From: Candidatus Synoicihabitans palmerolidicus
GTDB taxonomy: Bacteria > Verrucomicrobiota > Verrucomicrobiia > Opitutales > Opitutaceae
Reading direction: 5' to 3'
DNA length: 64,000 nt
Assembly: GCA_020809425.1 (NCBI GenBank)
Contig: JAGGDC010000004.1
Span: 186,001-250,000, forward strand
The notes beneath the pieces were generated by a model. It saw only the letters and a list, made by a program, of their open reading frames with translations. It was not told the origin of the DNA and made no database searches. Of the stretch, positions 38,446-47,277 are shown piece after piece (the first letter of the stretch is position 1; the number at the start of each line of letters is the position of its first letter). The position numbers were made by a program, and so were the translations under genes.

Positions 38446-39882
38446 CTACCGATTTCGACGAAGCCCTAGCCTTGGATTCGCCGCGCGCTGCCGCACGGCA
38501 TTCAAAATACCCGCCACATACTGCTCCGTCACATCACCAGTGAGAATCGTCGCCGCCGGCGTGAATGTGTCGATCATCGCGCACAACTCAGAATTTACCA
38601 TCACCCCAAGTAACTCACCGGTCTTCGACAGAACCAAATCGCCGCGACTCGCCGTAAACTCCCCCACCAGTCGGCGCACCAATCGAGTATCCATGCGTAC
38701 GTAACCCGGCAAATCCGATTCCAGCTTAAACGGAACTTCCCCATAGCCTTCGCCGCCATGATTGATCAACACCGCCTCGGGAAAGCGAAAAGGATCCGTC
38801 GTGATGCGATATACTTTCACCCCGAGAGCTTTCGCCTGCGACTCCTCAACCGGAATCGCCACAATCCGAGGATCACGCCCCAACAATAGCAGTTTGGTGG
38901 CCGCCGCTTTCACCCCGTTGTGATCAAGCATGACGTGCAACTGTCGCCACTCCGACGAAGGCTCCGACAGATTAAACACCGTATCCTCCAGATGCATCAC
39001 CGCATAGGTCTTCTCTCCATCCGAAACCAACAGCGTGCGCGCCGAAATATTTCTCGTCAGATCCGCGCCGAACACACTGGCCCGCTTGGAAGTAAAGGTC
39101 GCCGGCACCCGGTTGATCAAAAACTCACTGTAGAGCGTATTCGCATTGATGGGACGATTTTCGCGCATCTCCTGCGTGATCGCCGCCGACTCCTCCGCCA
39201 GTTGTCCAACCCCTTCAGCCAATTGCACGGTCGTCTCCTGCACCTTGATTCGCTCTTGCCGCTCCACTTCCGCCTGCTGCCGGAAGGTATCCGCCGTCTC
39301 GCGCAGAAGCGACTTCTCCTGCTCGGCCACTCGCACCGCTACATTCAAATTCTGGATCTTCTCCTGCGCCACGGCCTGCTCGCTTTCCAGCTGCTTCAGC
39401 GCTTCCGCCTGCTCCGCCGCCAGCGTCTCACGCTGCTCCAAATCGCGCTGCAATTGCTCAACCCGCGCCCGCGACGCCGCCGCATCTCCCGCCACCGCCC
39501 TCACCTGCTGCTGCAACTGCGCCGCCGTCTGCGTCGTCTGCTCCAACGTCGAAGCCAGGTCCTGCTTCTCCCGGTCCAAGGCCTGTAACCTGGACTGCAA
39601 TTCACTCACCGAAGTATCCCACGCCGCCAACTCCTCTGCTCGCTGTTCCAGTTCAGCCGAAGTTGCCTCCAGCCGTGCCGCCATTGCGGATTGCTCCGCC
39701 TGCTGGTCCTCAAACGAAAGTTTCATCAACTCCACTATATCATCCGCCGCCGTCGTCGCGCCGTCCACCGGCGCCACCGCCGCGGCCTCCGGGCGCTCCG
39801 GCTCCGCCGGCTCCCATCGCGTTAGCGCGAGTAACGTCAGCAACAAAAAGTCGCACAGAATAAGCAACAGCGTCCGGTTCAT
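38446..39882 (-). CDS. Membrane-anchored coiled-coil protein with protease-like C-terminal domain
   Basis: The 478-residue protein has an N-terminal TM anchor (residues 4-20, TLLLILCDFLLLTLLAL). A long Gln/Glu/Ala-rich coiled coil follows (about 60-245). The globular C-terminal domain (about 255-470) holds the stretch EFTASRGDLVLSKTGELLGVMVNSE, which resembles the Gly-x-Ser-Gly-Gly region of trypsin-like folds but lacks the catalytic Ser. I infer a non-catalytic protease-like domain. It starts 13 bp after the next upstream gene, so they probably form an operon. Function unknown. Confidence 0.75.
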   Translation of the reverse strand: MNRTLLLILCDFLLLTLLALTRWEPAEPERPEAAAVAPVDGATTAADDIVELMKLSFEDQQAEQSAMAARLEATSAELEQRAEELAAWDTSVSELQSRLQALDREKQDLASTLEQTTQTAAQLQQQVRAVAGDAAASRARVEQLQRDLEQRETLAAEQAEALKQLESEQAVAQEKIQNLNVAVRVAEQEKSLLRETADTFRQQAEVERQERIKVQETTVQLAEGVGQLAEESAAITQEMRENRPINANTLYSEFLINRVPATFTSKRASVFGADLTRNISARTLLVSDGEKTYAVMHLEDTVFNLSEPSSEWRQLHVMLDHNGVKAAATKLLLLGRDPRIVAIPVEESQAKALGVKVYRITTDPFRFPEAVLINHGGEGYGEVPFKLESDLPGYVRMDTRLVRRLVGEFTASRGDLVLSKTGELLGVMVNSELCAMIDTFTPAATILTGDVTEQYVAGILNAVRQRAANPRLGLRRNR

Positions 39883-39895
39883 GCGGGGTGCAATA

Positions 39896-41584
39896 TTACG
39901 CAGTGGATGTCGCTTCAGGCTTGGCTTCGACCGCCGCCGCCCGGACCAGTGCTTCTTGGCCTTCCAGAATCAATTTACACTTGTATGGCCGCACGTGGCG
40001 GATCTTCACCAACGCCACACAAGTAATTCCAAAGAGGTTCGATGAGTAGGCCGCCAATAGGTTCGGCTCGATCAACCCCAATACCTGGAAAACAAGTGCC
40101 GTGGCGGTGCCTCCGATACCGACATAAAGACCGCCGTCGAAGAGGTTCTCTTCGTTCTCCATCAACTTCAACTTCACCAATGCCGGCACGTCGCGCCGGT
40201 TCACTTCACCAATTTTGAGCAGACAGATCAGATACATCGCCACCTGCAGGGCGGCGAAAAAACCAATCGTAAGTAGAGTTGAGAAATCCATGGCTGAGGT
40301 AGGTTTCGTAAGTTCGGCTGAAGTGGTGTCTGAGATGTCGGCCAGGACGGGCATGGCTGACGAAAATCGAAACTCCGAAGGCGCCGCCGCCTTCAGTAAA
40401 AAGGGCTCTGTGGCGGCCACGATGAGGGCCGCACTCAAGATCGCGAGCACACCACTGGAAAGATGAGGGAGTGCCCCGGCCGTGGTCCGGGCTGCAAACA
40501 CACGGTCCAATCCCCGAAACACCAAAAACGCCCCCAATAGCATTCCAAAATACTTCGCGGCCAACAACAGCTTCGGGTGCAAAAGCCCAAACGCCGCCAT
40601 CGCCCCGATAGTGGGTCCGGTCTCATGGCTCACCGGCACTTGTCGTGCCAACAACTGCCGCACCGCCCCCTGTCCCGCTCCCAACGCAAAGCGCAAATCG
40701 TCCAACCCCTGCCGCCCATAACGAATCAAATACCCCGCGACCTCGTCCGCCGAATCCGCCGCCAACGCCGCCGCATAAAGAATCGCCAGATCATCGGCCG
40801 CCAATCGGCTCAAATGCGCGAACTCCCGCAACGTTTGCGCACTGTCCGTCAATCTCGAAAATTCCGTCAATTGGATCCAGTCCAACCGTTTTCCCAATGA
40901 CAACAGATCCAGCAAGAAGGGTTCGATCCCGACCAAATCGTCCGCCACCACCGCCGCCTCGGCCATTCGACGCACTTCCCGCTGCAAAGAATCCGATAAA
41001 TGCTCTCCTTGGTAGAGCAGGGCCGTCATCAATATCGTGGCGTCCAACGCCTGCCCGCCCGGCCTGGTCGCCGGAACAAATTGTTGCGTCCGATCGATCT
41101 GGCGTAACTCCACCAAGGTTCGCACCCCTGCCGAGCGACTGTTGCTCAGAAACCCTGCCAACGCTGCCCTCGCTTCCCGAGTCACAAAAACCGCCAACAC
41201 CGGTGTTGAGGCCGTCCTCCCCTGCGTCTCTGTCCGATTAAACAACGGCTCTAAAAACGGGTCCCACCCTCCCCACGGCACCAGGGCCGGTTGTCGAGCC
41301 ACTTCCTCCTCCCATGCCAAAGCCAGATCTGGCGCCCCTTCGTCCGCCACCGCCTGCGCGGCCTTCAAAATCAACGCCGCCGGGCCCAACTTCTCCCGCC
41401 CCAATAGATCTCGCCCCAAATCAGACACCGTCGGCGTACCTAAACCCGCCTCCCGGAGCAAAGCGGTCGGCAACGCCAGTAGATTGACGGGCAACATCCA
41501 CGCCGCTCCCGCCAACGCCAGTCCCCCCAGCGCCAGTCCCAGCGCGGGTAAGAGAGTTGTTCGGGAGGGAGAACGTTCGCTCAT
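39896..41584 (-). CDS. Multi-pass membrane protein of unknown function
   Basis: From ATG 41584 (MSERSPSRTTLLPALGL) the 562-residue protein has an N-terminal TM helix (about 12-32). A large extracytoplasmic helical domain follows, and at least four TM helices lie in the C-terminal half (YFGMLLGAFLVFRGL, VLAILSAALIVAATEPFLL, LLTIGFFAALQVAMYLICLL, LYVGIGGTATALVFQVLGL). The last are reminiscent of proton-channel-like subunits, but I do not recognise the family. It is immediately upstream of the coiled-coil gene and divergent from def. Intact. Confidence 0.75.
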   Translation of the reverse strand: MSERSPSRTTLLPALGLALGGLALAGAAWMLPVNLLALPTALLREAGLGTPTVSDLGRDLLGREKLGPAALILKAAQAVADEGAPDLALAWEEEVARQPALVPWGGWDPFLEPLFNRTETQGRTASTPVLAVFVTREARAALAGFLSNSRSAGVRTLVELRQIDRTQQFVPATRPGGQALDATILMTALLYQGEHLSDSLQREVRRMAEAAVVADDLVGIEPFLLDLLSLGKRLDWIQLTEFSRLTDSAQTLREFAHLSRLAADDLAILYAAALAADSADEVAGYLIRYGRQGLDDLRFALGAGQGAVRQLLARQVPVSHETGPTIGAMAAFGLLHPKLLLAAKYFGMLLGAFLVFRGLDRVFAARTTAGALPHLSSGVLAILSAALIVAATEPFLLKAAAPSEFRFSSAMPVLADISDTTSAELTKPTSAMDFSTLLTIGFFAALQVAMYLICLLKIGEVNRRDVPALVKLKLMENEENLFDGGLYVGIGGTATALVFQVLGLIEPNLLAAYSSNLFGITCVALVKIRHVRPYKCKLILEGQEALVRAAAVEAKPEATSTA

Positions 41585-41648
41585 GAGATGTGGATTATCG
41601 AATTGCGGGCCGCCGGACGCAAACTCACCTTTGCCGTCACACAGACCC

Positions 41649-42218
41649 ATGGTTCTCAGGATAGTTCACTACAACGACAACGTGCTCCGCACCAAAGGTG
41701 CTCGCGTTAACCATTTCGACGACAAACTCGCCTTGCTCGCGCGTGCCATGATTGAAACCATGCACGCCGCCTCCGGTATCGGCCTCGCCGCCCAACAAAT
41801 CGGCCGCGCCATGCAATTCTGCGTGATCGACCTCTCTGGCGCTCACCTCGATTCCCGGAGGGAACTTGATGGCGTCACCCCTCCTCTCGACCTCATCATG
41901 CCGATGTCCATCGCCAACCCCAAGATCGAGATCATGGAGGGCGATGACACCATCTATGAAGAGGGTTGCCTGTCGTTCCCCGGCATTAACGGCGACGTCG
42001 TTCGTCCCGACATCATTCGGGTTGAGTTCCAAGATGCCGCCGGCACCCCTCACGTGCTGCTGTGCGACGGCCTTTTTTCCCGTTGCATTCAACATGAAGC
42101 CGACCACCTCAACGGCGTCCTCTTCATCGATCGCATGACCAAAAAAATCCGTCAGGCCATCGACCCAGAGATAAAAGATCTCGCCAAACAAACCCGCGAA
42201 GACTCCGCCCAATCCTAG
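41649..42218 (+). CDS. def: Peptide deformylase
   Basis: Def removes the formyl group from the N-terminal Met of new proteins. All three metal-site motifs are present: GIGLAAQQIG, EEGCLSFPG (Cys ligand) and QHEADHLNGVLFID (two His, catalytic Glu). With ATG 41649 it has 189 residues, normal for the family. It is followed by the broken oxidoreductase. It is intact, as expected for an essential gene. Confidence 0.95.
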   Translation: MVLRIVHYNDNVLRTKGARVNHFDDKLALLARAMIETMHAASGIGLAAQQIGRAMQFCVIDLSGAHLDSRRELDGVTPPLDLIMPMSIANPKIEIMEGDDTIYEEGCLSFPGINGDVVRPDIIRVEFQDAAGTPHVLLCDGLFSRCIQHEADHLNGVLFIDRMTKKIRQAIDPEIKDLAKQTREDSAQS

Positions 42219-42272
42219 CTGTTTCCCGTTTCCGCTCCCTACCCCTAAACTGATTTCAACCTTTCCCTTAAT

Positions 42273-43349
42273 ATGAGCTCCTCCGACGGCATGAACTAAG
42301 CCCCGCAGGGCAAACCCGCCCCGGTCGTGAAACCGGGCGAGTTTGTCTTCGCCACCGCCCACCTCGACCACGGCCACATTTACGGCCAGACCAACAGACT
42401 ACTGGAGGCCGGTGCAGAACTCAAATGGGTCTACAACCTCGACCCCGCCAAGGTCGCCGCTTACCTCGAAAAACACCCTCAAGCTCAGGTCGCCCGCTCC
42501 CTGGACGAGATTCTCGACGACCCCGCCGTGCAGCTGGTCAGCGCGGCCGCCATTCTCCACACGCGCGGCCCACTCGGTTGCAAAGTCATGCAGGCCGGCA
42601 AGGACTACTTCACCGACAAAACGCCCTTCACCACCTTCGAACACCTCGCCTCAAGCCAGGCAGGTTGTCGCCGCAACCGGCCGCAAATACGCCGTCTATT
42701 TCAGCGAACGCCTCCATGTTGAAAGCGCCATGTACGCGACCGACCTCATCGCCGGTGGAGCCATCGGTCGCGTCCTCCAGGTCCTGGGCCTCGGCCCCCA
42801 TCGCCTCAATAAACCCTCCCGCCCGGACTGGTTCTTCGAACACGAAAATACGGCGGCATCCTCTGCGATATCGGCAGCCATCAATTCGAACAATTTCTCA
42901 CCTTCTCCGGCGCCACCGATGCCGAGGTCATGCATGCCGCCGTGGCCAATCACAACAATCCCGACACCCCTGAATTGAAAGACTGCGGCGAGGCCAACCT
43001 CCTCGGTAATAACGGCGCCACCAATTACGTGCGTCTGGATTGGTTCACCCCCGACGGCCTGCGCACCTGGGGCGACGGTCGTATGATAATCATGGGCACC
43101 GAGGGTTACATTGAGCTCCGAAAATACGTCGATGTCGGCCGCGACGGCGGCGGCGATCATGTATTTCTGGTCGACCAAAAGGGAGAGCACCACATCTCCG
43201 TCGCCGGCAAGGTCGGCTTCCGTTTCTTCGGCGAACTCATCCTCGACTGCCTCAATCGCACCAAAAAATCCATGACCCAAACCCACATTTTCAAGACCGC
43301 CGAACTCGCCTTCACCGCCCAAGCCAAAGCCCGCCACCTCACCGCCTAG
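42273..43349 (+). pseudogene. Gfo/Idh/MocA-family oxidoreductase, nonsense plus frameshifts
   Basis: ATG 42273 is followed by an in-frame TAA at 42297-42299 (codon 9). A GTG at 42327 could restart. The NAD-binding half is readable (FATAHLDHGHIYGQ, EILDDPAVQLVSAAA, AGKDYFTDKTPF with the catalytic-site Lys). It breaks near 42655 and again near 42845. The pieces YAVYFSERLHVES and GGILCDIGSHQFEQFLTFSGA plus the C-terminal domain to 43349 complete the fold. Such enzymes oxidise sugars or inositols; the substrate is unknown. Confidence 0.82.
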
Positions 43350-43440
43350 CCCGTCCCATCAGCGGTCTGCAAGGAGGAGCTAGCACTTCCCGTCAAACAA
43401 CGTCGCTCCATGCGGTATTCGATGTGCTAGCAATTCCGCC

Positions 43441-44010
43441 ATGGAATTGCCCCAACACCTCGAATTGCTACACGACGGTCCTGCCATCGACGACGCCTTG
43501 TCTCGTCTCGCGGTGACCATGGACCAATGGACAGAAGGTGCCGAAGCCCGCACAGGCAAGATGCTCCTCGCACTGTGCGTCCTCAGGGGCGGCGTGTTCT
43601 TCTTTTCTGAGCTCTTACTCCACATGAAACGGTCCGTCGAACCAGCCTTCTGCCGGGCTTGCGCCTACGCCAAAACCAAGAACGGCGCGCCTCTCGATAA
43701 GATGTTCGTCGACTGGCAGGGACTGGATCCCGTCGGCCGCGAGGTCATGCTGGTCGATCACATCTGTGACAGCGGTCGCACGCTCCTCCATGTTGATGCT
43801 TGGCTGCGCATGCAGGGCGTCCGCCGCGTTCGCTCCGTCACCCTCATGCATCGCCTGCGCGATGACGCCGTCACCCAGTCCGAAATCACCGGCTACACTT
43901 ACCCCGGCGACGAATGGTTGGTCGGCTATGGCATGCGCGACGCCACAGCCCAAAGTATGAATACCCGCTGGATCGCTCGCATGAAACCCCAGCCGACTCC
44001 ATCCGCTTAA
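43441..44010 (+). CDS. Phosphoribosyltransferase (Hpt-like)
   Basis: The 189-residue protein has a PRTase fold: LLALCVLRGGVFFFSELL is the early strand-loop, and EVMLVDHICDSGRTL is the PRPP-binding loop. The usual second acidic residue there (VDD or VED) is His. DEWLVGYGMRDA matches the hood-base contact of hypoxanthine PRTases. The start is doubtful: a strong AAGGAGG (43371-43377) lies 64 bp upstream. The in-frame codons between them (after TAG at 43381) contain no start codon, so an original start may have been lost. Confidence 0.7.
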   Translation: MELPQHLELLHDGPAIDDALSRLAVTMDQWTEGAEARTGKMLLALCVLRGGVFFFSELLLHMKRSVEPAFCRACAYAKTKNGAPLDKMFVDWQGLDPVGREVMLVDHICDSGRTLLHVDAWLRMQGVRRVRSVTLMHRLRDDAVTQSEITGYTYPGDEWLVGYGMRDATAQSMNTRWIARMKPQPTPSA

Positions 44011-44075
44011 AGCAGAATCGGACTACCGATTTCCCGTCGAAGAAATCGCAATCAACTACGTAAAATACACTTACG

Positions 44076-44103
44076 CCAGCGCCAGATAATCTTCCGGCGC
44101 TGG
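44076..44103. terminator. Weak hairpin between convergent genes
   Basis: CCAGCGCC (44076-44083) pairs with GGCGCTGG (44096-44103) across a 12-base loop. It lies between the convergent phosphoribosyltransferase and phoH genes, a sensible place for a two-way terminator. No clear T-tract follows on either strand. Confidence 0.35.
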
Positions 44104-44115
44104 TTGCATCCTGAC

Positions 44116-45632
44116 TTAGAGCAAATCCGCCGCCAACTCGGCCAACGTCGATCTTTCGCCCTTCGACAGTTTAACATGCGCGGAAATCGCATGCCCTTTC
44201 ATCTGATGGTGGCAATAGACCAACCCATTGCTGCGCGCATCGACGTAGGGATTATCGATCTGAGTCGGGTCACCGATCAACACGATCTTCGATCCCTCCG
44301 AAATACGGGTAATCACGGTCTTCACTTCATGCGGTGTGAGATGTTGCGCTTCATCCAAGATAAAGAATCGCCGGGCAATGGATCGACCTCGAATGAAACA
44401 CAGCGCCTCAATTTCCACGACGCCGCTATTTATCAAACGATCATAAGATTTAACCGGCGCCGATGCGCCTTGCGGCACTTCATGCGAGGGAGCTTCCGGT
44501 AGTTTACGCACCTTTTTCTTCGCCACTTTTTTGGCCGCAAACTGCGAATCTTTCGGCGGTTTCGAGGGCATCAAAACCTCCAAGGCATCATAATACGGCT
44601 GCAACCAAGGCTTCATCTTTTCCTCCAGCGAGCCCGGCAAAAATCCGATGTCCTTGCCCAACGCAATCACCGGCCGCGAAATCGAAACGCCATCGTAACG
44701 TCCGTGTTCATCCATGATCTGAGCAATCGCACACGCCGTGGAGATCAACGTCTGGCCCGTGCCCGCCTTGCCGAAACAAGTAACGAGGGAAATCGAATCG
44801 TCGAGCAGCGCATCCATGAAAACTGTTGCTCCAAATTGCGGGCCCGTATGGGCATCCCTCCCGGCGCCTTCACATACTCCGGAATCCGTAACCGTCGCAC
44901 GTCCCCCTTGCTAATATGCCGCGCCGGCACCGTTTTGTCCTCATCGGACCGCAACAGCACGTATTCGTTTATCTCCAACGCAGGCTGCCCGTCCATCGTT
45001 TCTCCCACGTGGAGATGGCCTTCCGAGCAAAACCGTTGGAGCTCATAGATCGTCACCGGCACTTCCCGGTAACCCATCTCGTCGTCCACCTCCGGCACTT
45101 TGTCGTTGAGATAATCCTCCGACTCGAGCCCCACGGCCCGCGCCTTGAACTGCACGTTGACATCCTTCGTCACCAGAATCGTCGGTGGGTCGTTCTGCTC
45201 CTGCACAAATAACGCACAAGCGATGATTCGGTTATCCTTCTTCTTGGGATCATGCAGCACCGCCTGAAACCGCTGCATCGCCGGCGAAGAAAAATCGCTC
45301 GTCTCAAAATATCGCTTGATGATCACTGACAACGTACCGCCATTCGATAATCGCACGCCTTCCAACAAGGAATGGGAGTCCGGCAATAACTCCTGCAGGA
45401 TACGATGAACCCGGCGGGCATTTCGTCCGCGCTCCGTGGATTGCTCGGATTTTATCGCATCGAGTTCTTCGAGAACCTTCACCGGAATGGCGAGGTTGTT
45501 GTTCTCGAACTTGAAGATCGATTGCGGGTCGTGCAGGAGGACGTTGGTGTCCAAAACAAACGTCTTGGTTATGACCTTCGTCTTCTCCTTGCGTGAATTT
45601 GATCGGGCCCGTGCCCCACTCGAATTAGCCAT
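44116..45632 (-). pseudogene. PhoH-family PIN-domain ATPase, frameshifted and Walker A altered
   Basis: The N-terminal PIN domain (TFVLDTNVLLHDPQSIFKF, with IIACAL and ILVTKDVN) precedes a PhoH ATPase domain. The two parts are in different frames, broken near 44820 between RARNLEQQF and MDALLDDSISL. In the second part the Walker A motif reads GKAGTGQT, with Gln (CAG, 44752-44754) in place of the essential Lys. Walker B FFILDEAQHL and GDPTQIDNP are kept. Members of this YlaK-like family are RNA-linked nucleases/ATPases. Both changes argue against function. Confidence 0.85.
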
Positions 45633-45754
45633 TGAGTGGGGGTAACCTGTGAACAACTCCTACGATGTTGTAAATCCGCTATTCGCTTTTGGTCTCGAGA
45701 ATATCCGCCCATGCGCCAGTTATTATTCTCATAACCAGCCACTTCCCATTCCCA

Positions 45755-45812
45755 AAAAAGATTGGGCGGATCGCCTACCCCTAAACGATCCGCCCGTGGT
45801 TTTCTTTTTTGA
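45755..45812. terminator. Bidirectional intrinsic terminator in a 300-bp gene-free stretch
   Basis: GGGCGGATCG (45764-45773) and CGATCCGCCC (45786-45795) form a perfect 10-bp stem with a 12-base loop. The plus strand continues GTGGTTTTCTTTTTT. The minus strand continues AATCTTTTTT, so both strands have T-tracts. It would end transcripts of the hypothetical gene to its right (minus strand) and stop plus-strand read-through. The rest of 45657-45958 shows no convincing gene. Confidence 0.8.
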
Positions 45813-45958
45813 ACCATTTACCGCGACTATCGAAGCAGTAACTGGATGAAACCCTAACCCCTATTGCGGCACTTCCTCCCGTAGGCTTGAGGCAATTTTA
45901 CCGCTTTTTACCTCTCCCCTTAACCCAAAGTTGAGGTGGTCTGGGCCCGGATTTTGGC

Positions 45959-46270
45959 TTAAAACTCCGCCGCCGACGGTTTTTTCCTCTTCGGCCGTGG
46001 CCCCACCCACAGCCGGAGCCAATGCTCCGCCAAATTCTTCATACTGATCCGGCGTAATCCTTGCTGCTCCGCCATATCTCGAAACGGGGACGCCACCGCC
46101 GCACGCTCCTCCACGTAATACCACAACTCCTCCGCCAATCGCGTCGCCACGACGTGGTCATCTCGTTCCTCCGCCGCCAGCGCGCGTACCTTCTCGAACC
46201 AAAAACGGTGCTCCTCCGGATTTTGCTCCACGTAATCGCTCACCAGTTGCTCGCAGCGGTTCAAACTCAT
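45959..46270 (-). CDS. Hypothetical protein
   Basis: The 103-residue, strongly charged helical protein begins MSLNRCEQLVSDYVEQNPEEHRFW and ends with a Lys/Arg-rich tail (GPRPKRKKP), suggesting nucleic-acid contact; that is inference. It has no signal peptide or TM helix. A bidirectional terminator lies about 150 bp downstream. It is divergent from the next gene, 103 bp away. Family not recognised. Confidence 0.6.
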   Translation of the reverse strand: MSLNRCEQLVSDYVEQNPEEHRFWFEKVRALAAEERDDHVVATRLAEELWYYVEERAAVASPFRDMAEQQGLRRISMKNLAEHWLRLWVGPRPKRKKPSAAEF

Positions 46271-46373
46271 TGGATCGCACGTTGTCTCGGCTCTCTCCTT
46301 CTTTTCAAACGCAATCCCCTCGCAGGTGCTGTTATTGCAATTTCCCCCGCGACCTTCACTATTCTAACCTACC

Positions 46374-47184
46374 ATGTGGCAAAAATTTAAGGACCAACTT
46401 CCCGCAGTCATCGTTACCCTGCTTTTCATTGGTGGCCTCGCTTATTGGCTCCACACCCAAATCGTCAGCCAGATGTCCGAGCGGCAACAGATCGAGCTGA
46501 CCGCGCTGCGCGATCAAACCAACGCCGAACTCCGCGCCACCACCGAGGAAACCCGCCACCAAATCGACGCCATCAACACCCTACTCAAAGACGCCATCTC
46601 CCAGCGCTCCTCCGACATGTTCATGAACGACGAGGAACTCGCCGCCGTGAACTCCACCCGCATCGACGAACTGGCCGGCGCCATCGCCGTAAAGATGCAA
46701 CCGTTAACTCCCCCCCCATCCGCCGAAACCGCCGAGCTGCAGGAAACCGCTCAAATCGATCGCGTCTCTTCCAAACTCACCGAACGGATCCAACCCCTGC
46801 TCGCCAAGCTCTCCGATGACCAAACCGCCAATCGTCAAATCCTCGAGTCCATCTCCAACGAGATCTCTGACCAACTTTCCGTGGTGCTCACCACCGAACT
46901 GGCCAAAAACCAGACCTTGAACAATAATCTTTCCGAGTCCCAGGCCATCGCCCGCGACTCCTTGGGACTGTCGCAGGAACTGGCCGCCCTTTACCTCTCG
47001 TCATTCGAAAACAAGGGCACCCGCATCCTCACCTTGCCGGCCAATGTCATCAAAGACGCTTCCAAGATGAGCATCGTCAACAGCACCGAGCGCAAACAGA
47101 AGGAAGAGGAACTCCTCGCCAAACTTGCCGCGTTCCAAGTCCGCCTCGACGAGTTGCAGGCCAAGTCCCCCCCCCGGCGAGTAA
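46374..47184 (+). CDS. Membrane-anchored coiled-coil hypothetical protein (3' end affected by a C9 run)
   Basis: The N-terminal TM helix (residues 10-27, AVIVTLLFIGGLAYWLH) is followed by mostly helical, coiled-coil sequence to about residue 265. A run of nine C at 47167-47175 shifts the frame in the sequence as given: it then reads to 47348 across a terminator and into the next gene. One C fewer gives the end KSPPGE and TAA at 47182-47184, just before the terminator at 47215. I take the shorter end as the real one. Function unknown. Confidence 0.65.
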
Positions 47185-47214
47185 CCCACTCCGCCCAATC
47201 GCAGTCCTTCTCCG

Positions 47215-47241
47215 CCGCCAACTTCAAAGTTGGCGGTTTTT
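47215..47241 (+). terminator. Intrinsic terminator
   Basis: CCGCCAACTT (47215-47224) and AAGTTGGCGG (47227-47236) form a 10-bp stem with a tight loop, followed by TTTTT (47237-47241). It sits between the coiled-coil gene and the peptide-binding lipoprotein gene and supports the early end of the former. Confidence 0.85.
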
Positions 47242-47277
47242 GCTTTGCGCTTCCGCCGAACCCGCGTCCCTTGCGCC

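Noticed and set aside
45649..45849. 66-codon plus-strand ORF in the gap left of the terminator
   Set aside because: It overlaps the bidirectional terminator stem and has no homology-like features.
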